NCBI GenBank assembly: GCA_949987565.1 | Contig: OX465107.1 | Coordinates: 16,300,622 to 16,364,621, forward strand | DNA length: 64,000 bases | Direction of reading: 5' to 3' | DNA from: Luidia sarsii | Lineage: Eukaryota; Echinodermata; Asteroidea; Paxillosida; Luidiidae | Part shown: positions 36,336-47,692 of the stretch, one piece after another | Layout: every line of letters begins with the position of its first letter | How positions within the stretch are numbered: the first letter of the stretch is position 1 | Made by a program: the position numbers and the translations under genes | The notes under the pieces: generated by a model | Databases searched by the model: none | What the model saw: the letters and a program-made list of their open reading frames with translations, nothing else | Told to the model about the DNA's origin: nothing

Positions 36336-37693
36336 ACATATTACCGAGAACCCAACAAAAAATGAAACCAAGAGAGAAACCTAAAAAAAAACCAGACAAG
36401 AATTCTGCAGCTGACCGCCGAGCATTCCTGCCCAGTATGTTCCCCCTCCCCAGCCAGGGGGCCGGTGCAGATTGTTCCTTGTTGAGGGGGAAATTACTGT
36501 CTACGCGTGGTGCCATTTTGACAATCACCGAGCGCCGTGTGTGTTCAGACAGCGGTGGTGTCTGGGCTCCGCTGACCGGTGATCGGCGAACCAGCGGGCC
36601 TTCTTCACCTCCAATTTGTCAAAACCGCTGGGATTCTTATCAACATCGGGATCCACTGGAAAAATTAAGTTTCATTTCGGAATTCGGGCATTCTTTTTCC
36701 CCCTACTCACTCCCTCCCTCCCCCCTCCCCTCCCGAACTCATTACACTGGGATCACTCGGCGTGTAGGATTCATAGAAAGCTCCTAATTTTGTTTTCTTA
36801 AGCGGGGCCCAACGAGGCACCACGGAACATGATCTTGATATTGGCTGCGTGGGTCACCCTTCATTATAGTCAACTTTCTCATTTTGGATGACATTGCAAG
36901 AATGCATCTGAGTGACTGGGAAAAAATTAAATCTTTTAAACAAAAAGAAAAGAATTTCCACGACCCAGTAATGTGAAATGACATACATGTATGACCAAGT
37001 TCAACTTGGTTGCCTGAATAATAATAAAAAAAACAAGTGATACAGCATGGTGTCAATTAAAATTCACACTTTCCATTCCAAAAGAAGCCTTTAAAAAGGG
37101 TTCTGTTGGGATTGAAAACTCAATTCCTCAAGCTTTGGAGAGATAACGTTGCATACATTTAAGATAAGCAGTTTTTAATTTTGTTTGCATTTAAAAGAGA
37201 AATATATACAGGTTGAAAACTGCTCACTCACTGAAGTGATCAAAATGAATATATTTGTTTTTTTAAAGTAGAGGGCCGTTTTGGTTCCTTCAAAGAGGTT
37301 ATGTTTGTATTTAAGATTCACAAGATGAACTGGATTTGAAATTTTAGACAGAGCAGGCCCAATTCTTCACTGGCAGCAGAACTGTCCCAAGATGGCAGAC
37401 TTTGAGCTTGAACAGCCAACATGGCACACGGACCACAGAAGGTCACACATTATGAAGGTCACATCACCACATACTCATTGCAGGGGGGGGGGTGATCAGG
37501 CTATCCCTGCTCTATGATCAGGCCAACTATAGACATAAGCCTTCCCCTCATCAACAAGTATAATCGTATCAGACTTTGGCCACTGATGACCCTGTTTGTG
37601 ACTAACACTGAGTAACAGCACAATGAGTCTCCTCCCCACACACTCCCAGGAAAATCACATATAATGGGCAATCACTGCATTTTACTATAGACA
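36336..37693. other. Intergenic DNA with a foldback fragment
   Basis: 36400-36780 is a GC-richer unique island. 37201-37290 holds a diverged foldback-family end (gaaaactgctcactcactga, then agagggccgttttgg). A G run lies at 37484-37492. No gene is recognised. Confidence 0.55.
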
Positions 37694-38215
37694 GCAAGAC
37701 AAAGGCAAAATTGTCCCTTGATTACGGGAAGCATTTTACAGTTGACTTTACAGTTGACTTGGATTTTCTCCTTCCATGAAATCTTGAAAATTTGAGGATT
37801 TCACTGGAGAGCAAGACCAAAACAATTATTGTTCTGCAATTATAAGAAGCATTTGAAAGTTGATGTGATTGGATTTTGTTTTTTTCCTTAAATCTTGGAG
37901 AAGTAGATCAATTTCACTTGAAAGCAAGACAAAAACAGGATTGTCCTGCCAATTCTTGAAGCATTTTAAGGTTGAGGGAATTTGTTTTCTGTCCCTAAAA
38001 CCTTGTGGATTTTACAAAAGAGCAAGACAAAGATATTACAATTCCCATGGCAGCATTTTACAGTTGTGGGAACTGTATTTTGTTTTCATTCCTGAAATTT
38101 TGAAACCTTGTGGATTTTACCAGCAGAACAAAGACATAATTGCTAAACAATGTTGGTATAAGTACTACACATTCTGCAGTTGAAAATGGCTTTCACTGAG
38201 ATCTTGAAAATCTCG
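37694..38215. repeat. Diverged minisatellite, about five units of 98-117 bp
   Basis: Units start near 37694, 37811, 37924, 38022 and 38123 at gcaagacaaa-type words. Each continues with an attgt block, then gcattttacagttg, then a T-rich block ending cttg(g)gattt. Copies differ by many substitutions, so the array is old. Confidence 0.8.
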
Positions 38216-38515
38216 TCCCTAATCTTAAAAGAAACAGAAAAGGAGGGATGTGACAACTGACAATTGTGAATCCTGGGAATGTCCATTCCATAATTAATTT
38301 TTTCCCCCTCTTGACCCCCCAGCTCTTCGTTCGTCCAATCAGCTCAATGTTTCAAAGGGATCAACACCACCCAGAATTACTGCAACCTTAATGGTCTCTG
38401 GACGGGAGTGTCACAGCAGCCACCCTTTCAGGACATATTGCCCCTCCCCTCCGGCTATTTCCCAGTGTTTTGAGCACATTGAGCAGCTGACAGTCTCACT
38501 GTAGGCCGATAGGCC

Positions 38516-38912
38516 GAGGGAGGGAGAGAGAGAGAGAGAGAGGAGGGAAGGAAAGAAGGAGGGAGGGAGAGAGAGAGGGGGAGAAGTAAGGAGGGAGAGA
38601 GAGGGGGGAAGAAGGAAGAGGGAAGGGAGGGAGGAGGGGAGAGAGAGAGGGGGGAGGGAGGGAGGAAAGGGGGAAGAAGGGGGAGGGAGGGAGACAGGGA
38701 GGCAGGCAGGCAGGCAGGGAGGAAGGCAGGGAGGCAAGCAGGGAGTCAGGGAGGGAGGCAGGCAGGGAGGCAGAGATGGAGGCAGGCAGGCAGGGAGGGA
38801 GGGAGACAGGGAGGCAGGGAGGCAGGGGGGCATGGAGGGAGGCAGGCAGGCAGGCAGGCAGGCAGGAAGAAAGGGAGGTAGGCAGGGAGGGAGGAGGGGA
38901 AGGAGAACACTC
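38516..38912. repeat. GA/GGGA tract grading into (GGCA)n
   Basis: Starts as (GA)n and GGGA words, then from about 38690 becomes ggcaggcaggcagggaggca-type repeats. The same order of simple repeats occurs at 53389-54362. Cys/Pro/Leu-rich frames are artefacts. Confidence 0.95.
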
Positions 38913-39825
38913 ACACAAAAAGTCATCCTAAGATACCCTTGGAAGACCATTATTAAAAGCTGCAGTTTCCTGCACTTGGAACTAATGACATGAGACAAGG
39001 AGAGAGACGGGTGTTTGCTCTATCTGTCCGTTCTGGCCAGTGTGTCATCCTGTTTTGGGGGTGTTCTTTTTTTTCTAGTCCCTTTCTCAATTCTAGGTTG
39101 TGTTTATTGGTTCAGTCCAGATTGAGTGAGCTGGCTTGATTGAAGCCGGCACTTCCCCCTCTCATCCGTCTATTTACGTACAGCAATGCACCTCCCTGTT
39201 TACCTGTTCATGTTTCCATACACTCTGGCAATATTTATGACACTGCGAGGTTGCACTTTTCCATATTTTCCACAGTGATTTATTGCCATAAATCAGTGGC
39301 ATTTCGGCCTGCATGTCCAAAAATGCAAAAGACTGCAGACACTAAAAAAAAAAAAAAAAAAACCCCGCTCCAAGCAAACTCACAGTCACAAGGCCAAGCT
39401 TTAAGCTTGGGAAATGCAGTTTACAAATTCTGAAAATGTAATTTGATTTGAAATGAGTCTTGTATATAACATTACAGACTGCTGTTGCCCCGGCAACGGG
39501 ACCGTCAAAGGACCAATTGGAGGAGCTTTCATATCAAATTTATTTGGTTTGGCGTTGATGAAATTTCGGGCGATGAGTATTCCAAAAGTGTGTGGTGAAA
39601 GAAAACAAAAAAATGGTTGAGGGAGGGGGGAAGTAGAGAGGTTATTGACAGCTTGCTTTAAAGTACTTGAACTCACTGAATTGAATTCTGTTCTGAGTCA
39701 CACTTTCCAGCAGTTGGAATAAATAAAGTCATTCTGAATTAATCAGATACTCACAAAACGGTATGGAAACACTCGATATAACAGCATCTATCATGCTGCA
39801 GCAAGCAAGGCTGATAGCGAGACAT
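38913..39825. other. Intergenic DNA
   Basis: Unique sequence with an A run at 39344-39361. No exon or RNA recognised. Confidence 0.55.
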
Positions 39826-39980
39826 GACAGAGAGGAAGAGAGATGGCGGTAGGATGGATGGAGAAAGGTAGGGGAGATTGGGAGACAGTGGTGGGCAAGG
39901 GAGAGGGGAGAGAGAGAAAAATGGAGAGATTAGGGGAGAGATAGAGATAGAGACAGAGAGAGGTGAGAGAGAGAGAGAGG

Positions 39981-40038
<58 letters not shown>

Positions 40039-40309
40039 CAGAGAAATAGGGGAGAGAGAGAGACAGACAGACAGACAGATTGACAGACAGACAGAGAGAG
40101 ACAGAGAAAGTGGAGAGGGAGACAGGGAGAGAGGGAGGGAGAGAAAGAGAGAGAGAGTCAGTTAGAGATGGAGGTAGGACGGATGGAGAAATATAGGGAA
40201 AGATTGGGAGACAGTGATGGGCAAGAAAGAGAGAGAGTAGAGAGGAGAGAGAGAAATTGAGATATTAGGGGAGCGATAGAGATAGAGACAGAGAGAGAGG
40301 GAGAGAGAG

Positions 40310-40401
<92 letters not shown>

Positions 40402-40428
40402 AGAGAGAAAGGTGGAGAGAGCAGTGGA
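39826..40428. repeat. GA-rich tract, internally duplicated
   Basis: Two long (GA)n blocks (about 39965-40034 and 40313-40394) lie in a larger repeat: atggatggagaaa and gattgggagacagtg occur at both 39852-39890 and 40180-40215, so a unit of about 325 bp is duplicated. Confidence 0.9.
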
Positions 40429-41429
40429 GAAGGGATGAATGAGGGATTCTCCAACCGTCTCAGACTGGGAGGGGGAGATCTCCCAGAAAATCTAAAATTT
40501 AAAACACAGCTCCTGGCGAGAATTCAGGGGGAGTTTGCAGCAGCAGTGTTAAATCAAATTAATGCCATCTCCAAAGGGAGGCACCACCCCCATCCCTTCA
40601 TCCATCGCGCCCCCCTGCTCTAGAATTCACAGTGTTGGGGGGAAGGAAGGGATGGTGGGTGGGGAAGAAGGAAAGAGCTTGAAATCTACATCTCTCAGGA
40701 CAAGTAAGGTCTGAATGCCCCCAGGAGGGATTTGGACAGGAGGGCAGGTGTATCTTAAGAGGTATCAGGGTAATGCTCGGGAGAGGGGAGGGGAAGCAGG
40801 GGGAGGGAGGGGAGGGGGAAGCAAATCCTTGATAATTTGACGCGGTCACGGATGCGATAATGCAAGGGAAGGACAAGGGTGGGAGAAAGGAGGGAAGAGG
40901 AGGGAGGGAGGGAGAGGGGGGAGGAGAGGACCGCTGACAAGATAAGAATCTGGAGTGACATGACGGCACATAGCCTAAATGCCATTTTACTCTTGTCAAA
41001 AGCACTTGGAAACCGAATCTATCACTGAGCATCCCGAGGAGTAATCTGGATGGGAGATTCTCCGAGGGGCAAAGGGGCTGTTGGGAGGTTAGAGATAGGG
41101 TCTGGGGGAGGGGGGGGGGGGGGCTTGTCAGGCTTACAACTACCCCTTCTTTTCCCCAAAAACTGATACAAGATACCCTGATGTCCAGTCAGACAATGCT
41201 GAGTATAAGGCTCCTGAGGTCATCTCCTTAGCAACACCTGACATGGGATATTCAATCACACGCGAGTGAAGAAGTTGCTTCCGAAATGCCAGACATCTAC
41301 TCCCTCAAAAGAAAATCATTTCTCGTCCTTTGATCAGTAAAGAATTATACCCAATGCATCAAGAAGGTTACCGTTCCATAAAATTCATGAGTAGATTTGA
41401 TTATTACTTCCATTCCAATAATATATAAA
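40429..41429. other. Intergenic DNA with unique island
   Basis: 40437-40620 is a non-repetitive, balanced-composition island after the GA tract. A run of 14 G lies at 41110-41123. No gene is recognised. Confidence 0.5.
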
Positions 41430-41700
41430 ACAAACAAATTTATGAAAAACTGACTGGGAACTAATACACAAATTGAAGAATTGGCAAAGAAAACTTTGAC
41501 TGGACCAGGATCAGCACCTGAGACCTCTGGCTTTGCATTCCAGCGCTCTGCCCATCTAAGCTATCCAGCCCTTAGATGGTGGCCTGCCAAAATTAATAGT
41601 CAACCAGGCTTTGCTGAGTGGGGGTGCCAGTCAGCAGCATGTCGAGCGCCTGAGAGTTTGGCTCCTATCAGGACCTCTCTCAGAGGCAGAACTATTTGAA
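41430..41700 (-). repeat. tRNA-like dispersed repeat, copy D
   Basis: Minus-strand copy. It has the tRNA-like block (A-box region near 41555-41567, degenerate B box near 41508-41518), the head (ccaccatctaagggctgg, then tggcacccccac) and the tail (tcttcaatttg, agtcagtttttcat). Just 5' of the head, at 41668-41697, is a foldback-core remnant (tctgcctctgagagaggtcc as read on the minus strand). Confidence 0.8.
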
Positions 41701-42449
41701 TTGTTTCAGAGACAGAAAATGGACCTTAACCGTGAAAATATGCTGAAATCTACCCCCGGCCAGTCCAACAACATAAAGCGTCCCTGTTACGGGCCTCATG
41801 TCAAATGGATTTCTATCGACGGACAGGGCACACGACTCGCTGGGACGATTAAGCCTCTTTATGGATTGCATACATCAGAATTATCGTCTACACACGTAAG
41901 CAGCACACGGGTGAAATGATTTTCTTCAGTGTGTTGACACACATCAACATGTCTGACCACTGCCCCTTCAAATCTTGGGCGCACACTCAATACAAGCTGG
42001 ACCAAAATGCACCAGTTACTTGTAATATTTTTTTATTTTATTTTTCAAAACTGACAATTGACAGACAATCTGACATAGGCCCTATCACTTGTATTGAATC
42101 CATAACGCAATAGATTTAAAACAAAAAGGGCTGATTTGTAGATAATTAAACTAGTGCAGTTGATCTTTAATAATTTTATCCTTCTGATAAGACACACAAT
42201 TTTTGTGCTGCTCTTCTTCACTTTAAAAGACCAACGAGATGAATAATGTACAGCTCAGACAAAGCAGCAGTGATGACGTGCAGAGGAAGGGAACCCCTAT
42301 CGTCATTCTCATCACCCTGATCCGCCGTTCTCATCATCCCCAACACCAGCCGCTGCGCAATCTGGTCTTAATTGCCAATAAAACCGCCACAGTGACGGGG
42401 GAAAGACTGCCCAGATATCCCAGCCTGGGTAATATCAGCATCAGGTTTC
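41701..42449. other. Intergenic DNA
   Basis: Unique sequence; 42240-42450 is a GC-richer island next to the following GA tract. No exon recognised. Confidence 0.55.
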
Positions 42450-42820
42450 AGAAGAGTAGGAGGAGCAGGAGGAGGAGAAAGAGAGAGGCAGACAAAAATA
42501 GGAGGAGGGGGAGAGAGAGAGAGAGAGGGTAAAGCAAGAGAAGAGAGAGAGAAGAGAGAGAGAGAAAGAGAGAGAGAGAGAAAGAGAGAGAGAGGGGGAG
42601 AGAGAGGGAGAGAGAGAGATAGTGAGAGAGAAAGGGGAGAGATGGAGAGGGGAGAGATAAAAGAGGAGAGAGTGAGAGATGGGAAATAAAGGGAGAGAGA
42701 GAGGGAGAGAGAGAGAGAGAGGGAGAGAGAGATAGAGGCAGAGGGAGACGACAGAGAGAGAGAGAGAGACATAGACAAGGAGGCAACGAGAGACAAACAG
42801 ACACAGAGAGAGAGTGCGAG
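42450..42820. repeat. GA-rich tract
   Basis: (GA)n with GGGA and GAAA interruptions; long Ser/Leu frames on the other strand are artefacts. Confidence 0.95.
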
Positions 42821-43069
42821 GCATACAGTACAGAAGCATACAGCACGAAAGACCTTATTCCCTCTTGCGAAGGAATACAAGAGAGGCCCACCCCCCCTTC
42901 TCCCCCTCTCAAAGCACGGTTTAAGAAGAGAAGAAAGAAAGGAAAAAATCTTGGCACTGCAATTCAAGTCGAGTCAGCCCGGGCCTCACCAGCGAGCGGT
43001 CAGGTCTTTCTCGTATCTCCTTTCGCCTCCCCGTAGCTGCTGAGGTGATGAGTCACCCCCCTCTCCCCC
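42821..43069. other. Unique spacer between simple repeats
   Basis: Balanced sequence, moderately CpG-rich around 42970-43040. No gene visible. Confidence 0.5.
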
Positions 43070-43138
43070 CCCTCTCTCTCTCCCTCTCCCTCTCTCTCCC
43101 TCCCTCCCCCTCTCTTTCTCTCTCTCTCTCTCTCTCCT
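43070..43138. repeat. CT-rich tract
   Basis: About 70 bp of (CT)n and CCCT on the plus strand, opposite in strand sense to the preceding GA tract. Confidence 0.95.
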
Positions 43139-43370
43139 GCAGAGGGATGCAGGGGAGAGGGATGTATAATTCAAGGGAGAAAGATGTATTAATGATAGAC
43201 TAAGAGTCGGGGAGACGACCAGGGGATAGAGAGGCGCTGAGCGAAGAGTAACAAGTTCTCCTGCGCGCGACAACATGGCATTCACGTCCCCTATCCGAAC
43301 GATTCGAGGGGAATAAATCATACCGAATGAAAAAAAGAAAGAAAATTAAATCATCCACAGTTATAGTAAA

Positions 43371-43510
43371 CGGTTGGCAACTGCTACACTGACATAAAAA
43401 AAATCAACAAATCTCAACCTTTAAAGAGGGCCTGACATTCCGATCCATGCAGGACCTTTCTCAAAGGTGAAGGGGAAAGGGCCTGCTAGGATCGAAATGT
43501 CACGCCCTCG
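43371..43510 (-). repeat. Foldback-family copy with hairpin
   Basis: Outer-end remnant (ggcaactgctacactgac), then agggcctgacattccgatcc and tgcaggacctttctcaaagg, followed by the inverted arm gggcctgctaggatcgaaat. Both arms of one hairpin are kept. Confidence 0.85.
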
Positions 43511-44399
43511 CAGAAAGATTTACTGCAATATAAATCAGAGTCATGGGCTAGATGCCCCAAAGGGTGCATTGCATACATTTGGGAACATTTGTACGATGCG
43601 CAATCATTTCAACTCACGGGCGATGGTACAAGTCTGTGTCTGCGTCTGTTAGTGACCTTTCGGATGAGGAAAGATCCTCACAGGACAAGGGACACAAATG
43701 CGACTGGCTCTGGAAAATATAAAATTAATCAAACGTGGAGAGCCTTCCATACAATTGAGCACAAAAATATAAAGCAAAAATTAGTATGCCTCATCCTAAT
43801 CTTGGACACTTTGGTACTGTTTGAACACTGCTGTCAATATACCCTTTATTCTGCGATTGCCACAATTGTTTAATTGCATGTATAATTGGGAGACATGTAT
43901 AATTTAGATCCCTAAAGTTCTCACACTGACCCTAAAATCCCTCCCTATTACACTACTACTCATTCTGTTCAGAAAAATTCCAGATTGGATATTTCAGAAG
44001 AAAAATCTCGAGCTGAACATTTCAGATCCATTGAGTTTGTTTCCCCCAGTTACAGACCAAGGTCCAAATCATGCGAATGATATGGTGGGAGAGGCTGACA
44101 TGCACGCACTAGACACGAAGCAGGGAAGTAAGGAAACAGGCTGCGATGCCGCAACGTGATTTCTGGCCCAAACTGGTAATGGGATAGTGCCAGGCCTTCC
44201 TGCCCGGGATGACGGAGAGGGAGTAGGGGAAGGGTAGGTCATCTATTATGTGGCAGTCCGCGGTGATGTTTGTTGTCCCACCCTGAGGTGGCTGTTTGTT
44301 TCTGCATATGATACGGAATCACATCACACGAGTGCCGCCTCTCCCAAAACTACCCTCCTCCAACACCCCAAACCCCCAAACCCCCACCCCCACTTCCCG
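43511..44399. other. Intergenic DNA
   Basis: Unique AT-rich sequence. No exon recognised. Confidence 0.55.
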
Positions 44400-44715
44400 A
44401 AAGTGGATTGGGTACGTGCTCCGAATTTGCGAGGCTCTTCACCCCGGCCGGTTTTCCCGGGGGCGACCCGCTCTCGGGAAAGGACGGGGCCGGTCTCTGC
44501 AAAAAAAAAAAAAATGGGCGCAGGTGTGGTGGAGCTTCCTCTCTCCGGCTATCCCGGGGGACGACGCACCGAGCGCCGCTCTTTTGCCGGCGCACGCTCC
44601 GTCCGCCATCACGGAGAATGTTGGCCGGTTCCCGGGGGAATGGTTGCCCGTCTTGTCAATCAGTTTGCCGGCGGTGCCCGGGCGCTAAATGCCCAGATTA
44701 GAAGCGTCAAATAAA
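44400..44715. other. CpG-rich island
   Basis: A 300-bp block much richer in CG dinucleotides than its surroundings (ccggccggttttcccggg, gccggcgcacgctccgtccg), with a run of 14 A inside (44501-44514). All three plus-strand frames are open over most of it, with no recognisable protein. It could be a CpG-rich promoter or unmethylated regulatory element. Confidence 0.4.
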
Positions 44716-45038
44716 TTGAAAACGCTGATGACTTTCCACAACGGTCACGACCTCAATCCTCTGATACTGATTTTTGTTTTTCTACTCATTCTTTTCTTTC
44801 AGATCTATTTTAGGAAGGTTTAATTATCAATGCTGCTCCGAGTCCAATTCCAATCCAAGGTTGTTGCCTTCCCTCAAAAACGGCCGAAACTGGGAGGTGT
44901 CAGAACAAGAGTAGGGCTGCCTTGAAAACTACGATGACTTTCAGATCTTACTGAATCTAGAAGACTCAAAATCAACCCCCTTGCTATTCAAAGCTGGGCT
45001 TATGAAATCTTTTCTGAACAGAAAAGTAGGAATAAAGG
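44716..45038. other. Intergenic DNA
   Basis: Unique AT-rich flank of the next element; nothing else seen. Confidence 0.55.
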
Positions 45039-45044
45039 TATAAG

Positions 45045-45218
45045 TATGGTGGCGCAGAAGGGACATCGCAAATTGCAAATATCTGCAAAGATATTTGCAA
45101 TTCGCACATTTTGTCGCAAATATGTATTTGCGCACATAATTATTTGCGACAAAATGTGCGAATTGCAAATATCTTTTCAGATATTTGCGATTTGCAATGT
45201 CCCTTCTGCGCCACCATA
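45045..45218. mobile_element. 174-bp near-palindromic MITE with 6-bp target duplication
   Basis: The first 20 bases (tatggtggcgcagaagggac) are exactly inverted at the right end (gtcccttctgcgccaccata). Pairing continues almost to the centre through gcaaatatctg, gatatttgcaattcgcacat and tttgtcgcaaata. The hexamer tataag flanks both sides (45039-45044 and 45219-45224), a clear target-site duplication. There is no coding capacity. Superfamily is uncertain. Confidence 0.92.
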
Positions 45219-45224
45219 TATAAG

Positions 45225-46007
45225 CAAGTATCTTCAGCTGAATAGCACTGTTGGTATAAAGAGCACTGGTACATTAAAAGCCCCTCTCAGAAAATGTCCC
45301 TCTCAGATTTCCCTTTGCATTGCTGGATTAAAGAAAAAAACAATAGACACATCTAGCTGTGAAAGTGTAGCAGCTGATGTAGCCTTTGCTCTGGCAGCCT
45401 CTGAGGCTAACTATGGCAGACTTGCAGTGGATGAAGAGCATGCAGCATCTCACATACTTTTACACTTCTCAGACAAGAAGTCAAGCAGAATTAGGCTTAA
45501 ATTGTGTCAATAGGGGACATATGGGACCAGGAACGTAGACACACAGGCATCCCCGGAAGGTTCAGAAAACAGGATGCGAGACAAACGGCCAAAGCGCAGG
45601 CGAGATGTCTGGTCAATCTACCCTGATCCCGCCCGCCACAGAACTCCAGAGTGCCACAACAGTGTTTCTGTTTTCTTAGGAGCTGGTGGCTGCTGCTATA
45701 AAGCCGGTAATCTTGTTTGGGCAGCCTCTGAGTAGGATCTGAGGCTTACTGCTGAAAGGTTGCAGTGCCGCCAACCGAGACCAATCGCTCCGTTGCGTGA
45801 AGGCGGCAAATGGTCCTGAAATGGGTCCGACTTGTTGACTCGGCTTATTCTTTCCGTCACACTCACTTCCTTCACAGTCAGAGACTGTTTCACATCTTGA
45901 TCCCCGCAGACCTATCTGCATTTAGTGTGATCCCCCAAACTGCTGTAGCCAGGGCAGAGGTTTACAACAATTGGTTGTTTGCATGTAAATGAAAACAGAG
46001 GTGGGGG
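45225..46007. other. Intergenic DNA
   Basis: A plus-strand frame from inside the MITE to 45513 stays open over 45235-45513 and looks mildly codon-like (Ala/Ser/Glu-rich), but it has no domain and no confirmed splice site. Otherwise unremarkable. Confidence 0.45.
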
Positions 46008-46370
46008 GTGTGAATGATCCCTGGAGGTTAATGGTTGTCTAATTCGGACTGGCACCCATGCCAGGGCAAAGACTATTTAGGAAGGATACCATCTAAGAGC
46101 TGGATAGCTCAGACGGTTAAAAGTGCTGGTATGCAAAACCAGAGGTTTCAGGTTCAAGTCCCTGTCCAGTAAAATTTTTCTTTGCCATTTCTTAAAAACA
46201 ATTCCAAGTCAGTTTTTCATTTATTTGAAGAAAACAAATCCCCCCAAACTAGTAGTGAACACAATCTACAAACTCTTTACTGACTCAAATCACCCCACAC
46301 GCACATCCCAATAATATAGAGGGCCTAGTGATTTGATCCTAACAGTTCCATTCTCAAAGGCGGAAAAACC
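46008..46370 (+). repeat. tRNA-like repeat copy A joined to a foldback fragment
   Basis: Head sequence (gttaatggttg, ggcaccca, taccatctaagagctgg) leads into a tRNA-like block with A box tagctcagacgg (46105-46116), anticodon-like stem ctggt/accag around atgcaaa, and B box ggttcaagtcc (46151-46161). The tail is tctttgccatttctt, then agtcagtttttcatttattt. Directly after it (46254-46370) come a foldback end (ctacaaactctttactgact) and core (gggcctagtgatttgatcct, then ttctcaaaggcgg). This is not a functional tRNA: the acceptor ends do not pair convincingly and it lies in a repeat. Confidence 0.85.
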
Positions 46371-46777
46371 CTCAGCCAAACAGAGAAGGTGCAGCAGAAA
46401 TTACCCTTTGCAAGACACTCAGAATGCCTGTGGAAGATTTGAACAAGCACTGAACCCAATACAATTGATACCCTGAAAAAAAAAAAAAACTTGTGCAAAT
46501 TCGGGGAAAGATCTGTCGGTAAATTTGTCACAAAAGCTCTGCATGATCAATTTACCATTGCTCAACAAACATGATTACAGGCAATTGTTTGATTGACAGA
46601 GAACAATAAATCTGTAGGATTGTTGTCAGCTGGGGACTTTTTGCTGGATGGTTGAGCAAACATGGGTAGGCATACTACTGTGACCAGTCATCTTGGCTCC
46701 ATGCCATGACTCAACATGGTGTTTCCCTGTTGGTATTGTCAATCCTTCACGCTGTCCTGCACTACAATAACTTGTTC
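46371..46777. other. Intergenic DNA
   Basis: Unique sequence with an A run near 46478-46489. Nothing else seen. Confidence 0.55.
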
Positions 46778-46912
46778 CACTCCCCTCCCTCTCCCCCTCT
46801 CTCCCTCCCTCCCCCCTCCTTCTCTCCCTCCTTCCCCCCCCCCTCTCTCCCTCTCTCTCCCTCCTTCCCCCGCTCTCCCTCCTTCTCCCCCTCTCTCCCT
46901 CCTTCTTCAAAA
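46778..46912. repeat. CT/CCCT-rich tract
   Basis: Polypyrimidine on the plus strand made of ccctctctccctcc words. Confidence 0.95.
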
Positions 46913-47498
46913 AAAGAAGTACAAAGTGCATCACGCCAACTTCCCTCAACCCCAACTCCAACCACCCCACTCCTGAAAACGGAGAAGAAAGTAAATGAAG
47001 TCGTAAGCCAATAACACATGGTTGGTCACATTTGACTGTGTCAGACACCAGTGCAGTGCGCACGTCACTTAATTTCCAAGCGAGCATGCTGGAAGGGAGG
47101 GGGAGGGGGAGGGGGATTTAAAGCGTGCTGTAATTGGCTGATGGCGCAAAGTGCATTGTGACAACGCTCCGAGCGCCTCCGAGATGATGAGATGGTCCCA
47201 AAATCTGTCCGGTGTAAAAAAAAAAAAAAAAAAAGTTGTCAAACTGCAAGTCCGTTGCTGCATCAAAATAAAATGGCATTATGGCTTTATTGGTGGGGCT
47301 GATAAAAAAAAAGACTGTCGCAGGCAGCATTAACAATGATGATAATTTGTTCTCCCTATTTAACAAATTGGAGTGGTAGATGGATTGGGGGGAATCCATG
47401 GCGTGATAAGGGAAATGGAAGCTATCATGTGAGGAGGCAAGATTAGAGTGAGAGAAATTAGACGGAGGGGATGCTCACCCAGTTCTCGGACATGACCT
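46913..47498. other. Intergenic DNA
   Basis: Unique sequence with an A run at about 47217-47234. No gene recognised. Confidence 0.55.
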
Positions 47499-47499
47499 A

Positions 47500-47534
<35 letters not shown>

Positions 47535-47616
47535 TAGAGAGAGAGAGAGTGAGAGAGAAAGAGAGAGAAAGAGATAGAGAGAGAGAATGAGAGAGAGAAT
47601 GAGTGAGAAAGAAGGG

Positions 47617-47647
<31 letters not shown>

Positions 47648-47692
47648 AGAGAGAGAGTGTTAGAGTGTGTCAGAGAGAAAGAGAGAGAGTTT
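47499..47692. repeat. GA-rich tract
   Basis: (GA)n with short interruptions and a G run near 47637-47647. Confidence 0.95.

Noticed and set aside
46098..46170. A functional tRNA gene
   Set aside because: Boxes and an anticodon-like stem are present, but the acceptor ends do not pair well and the block recurs inside a dispersed repeat at three other sites.
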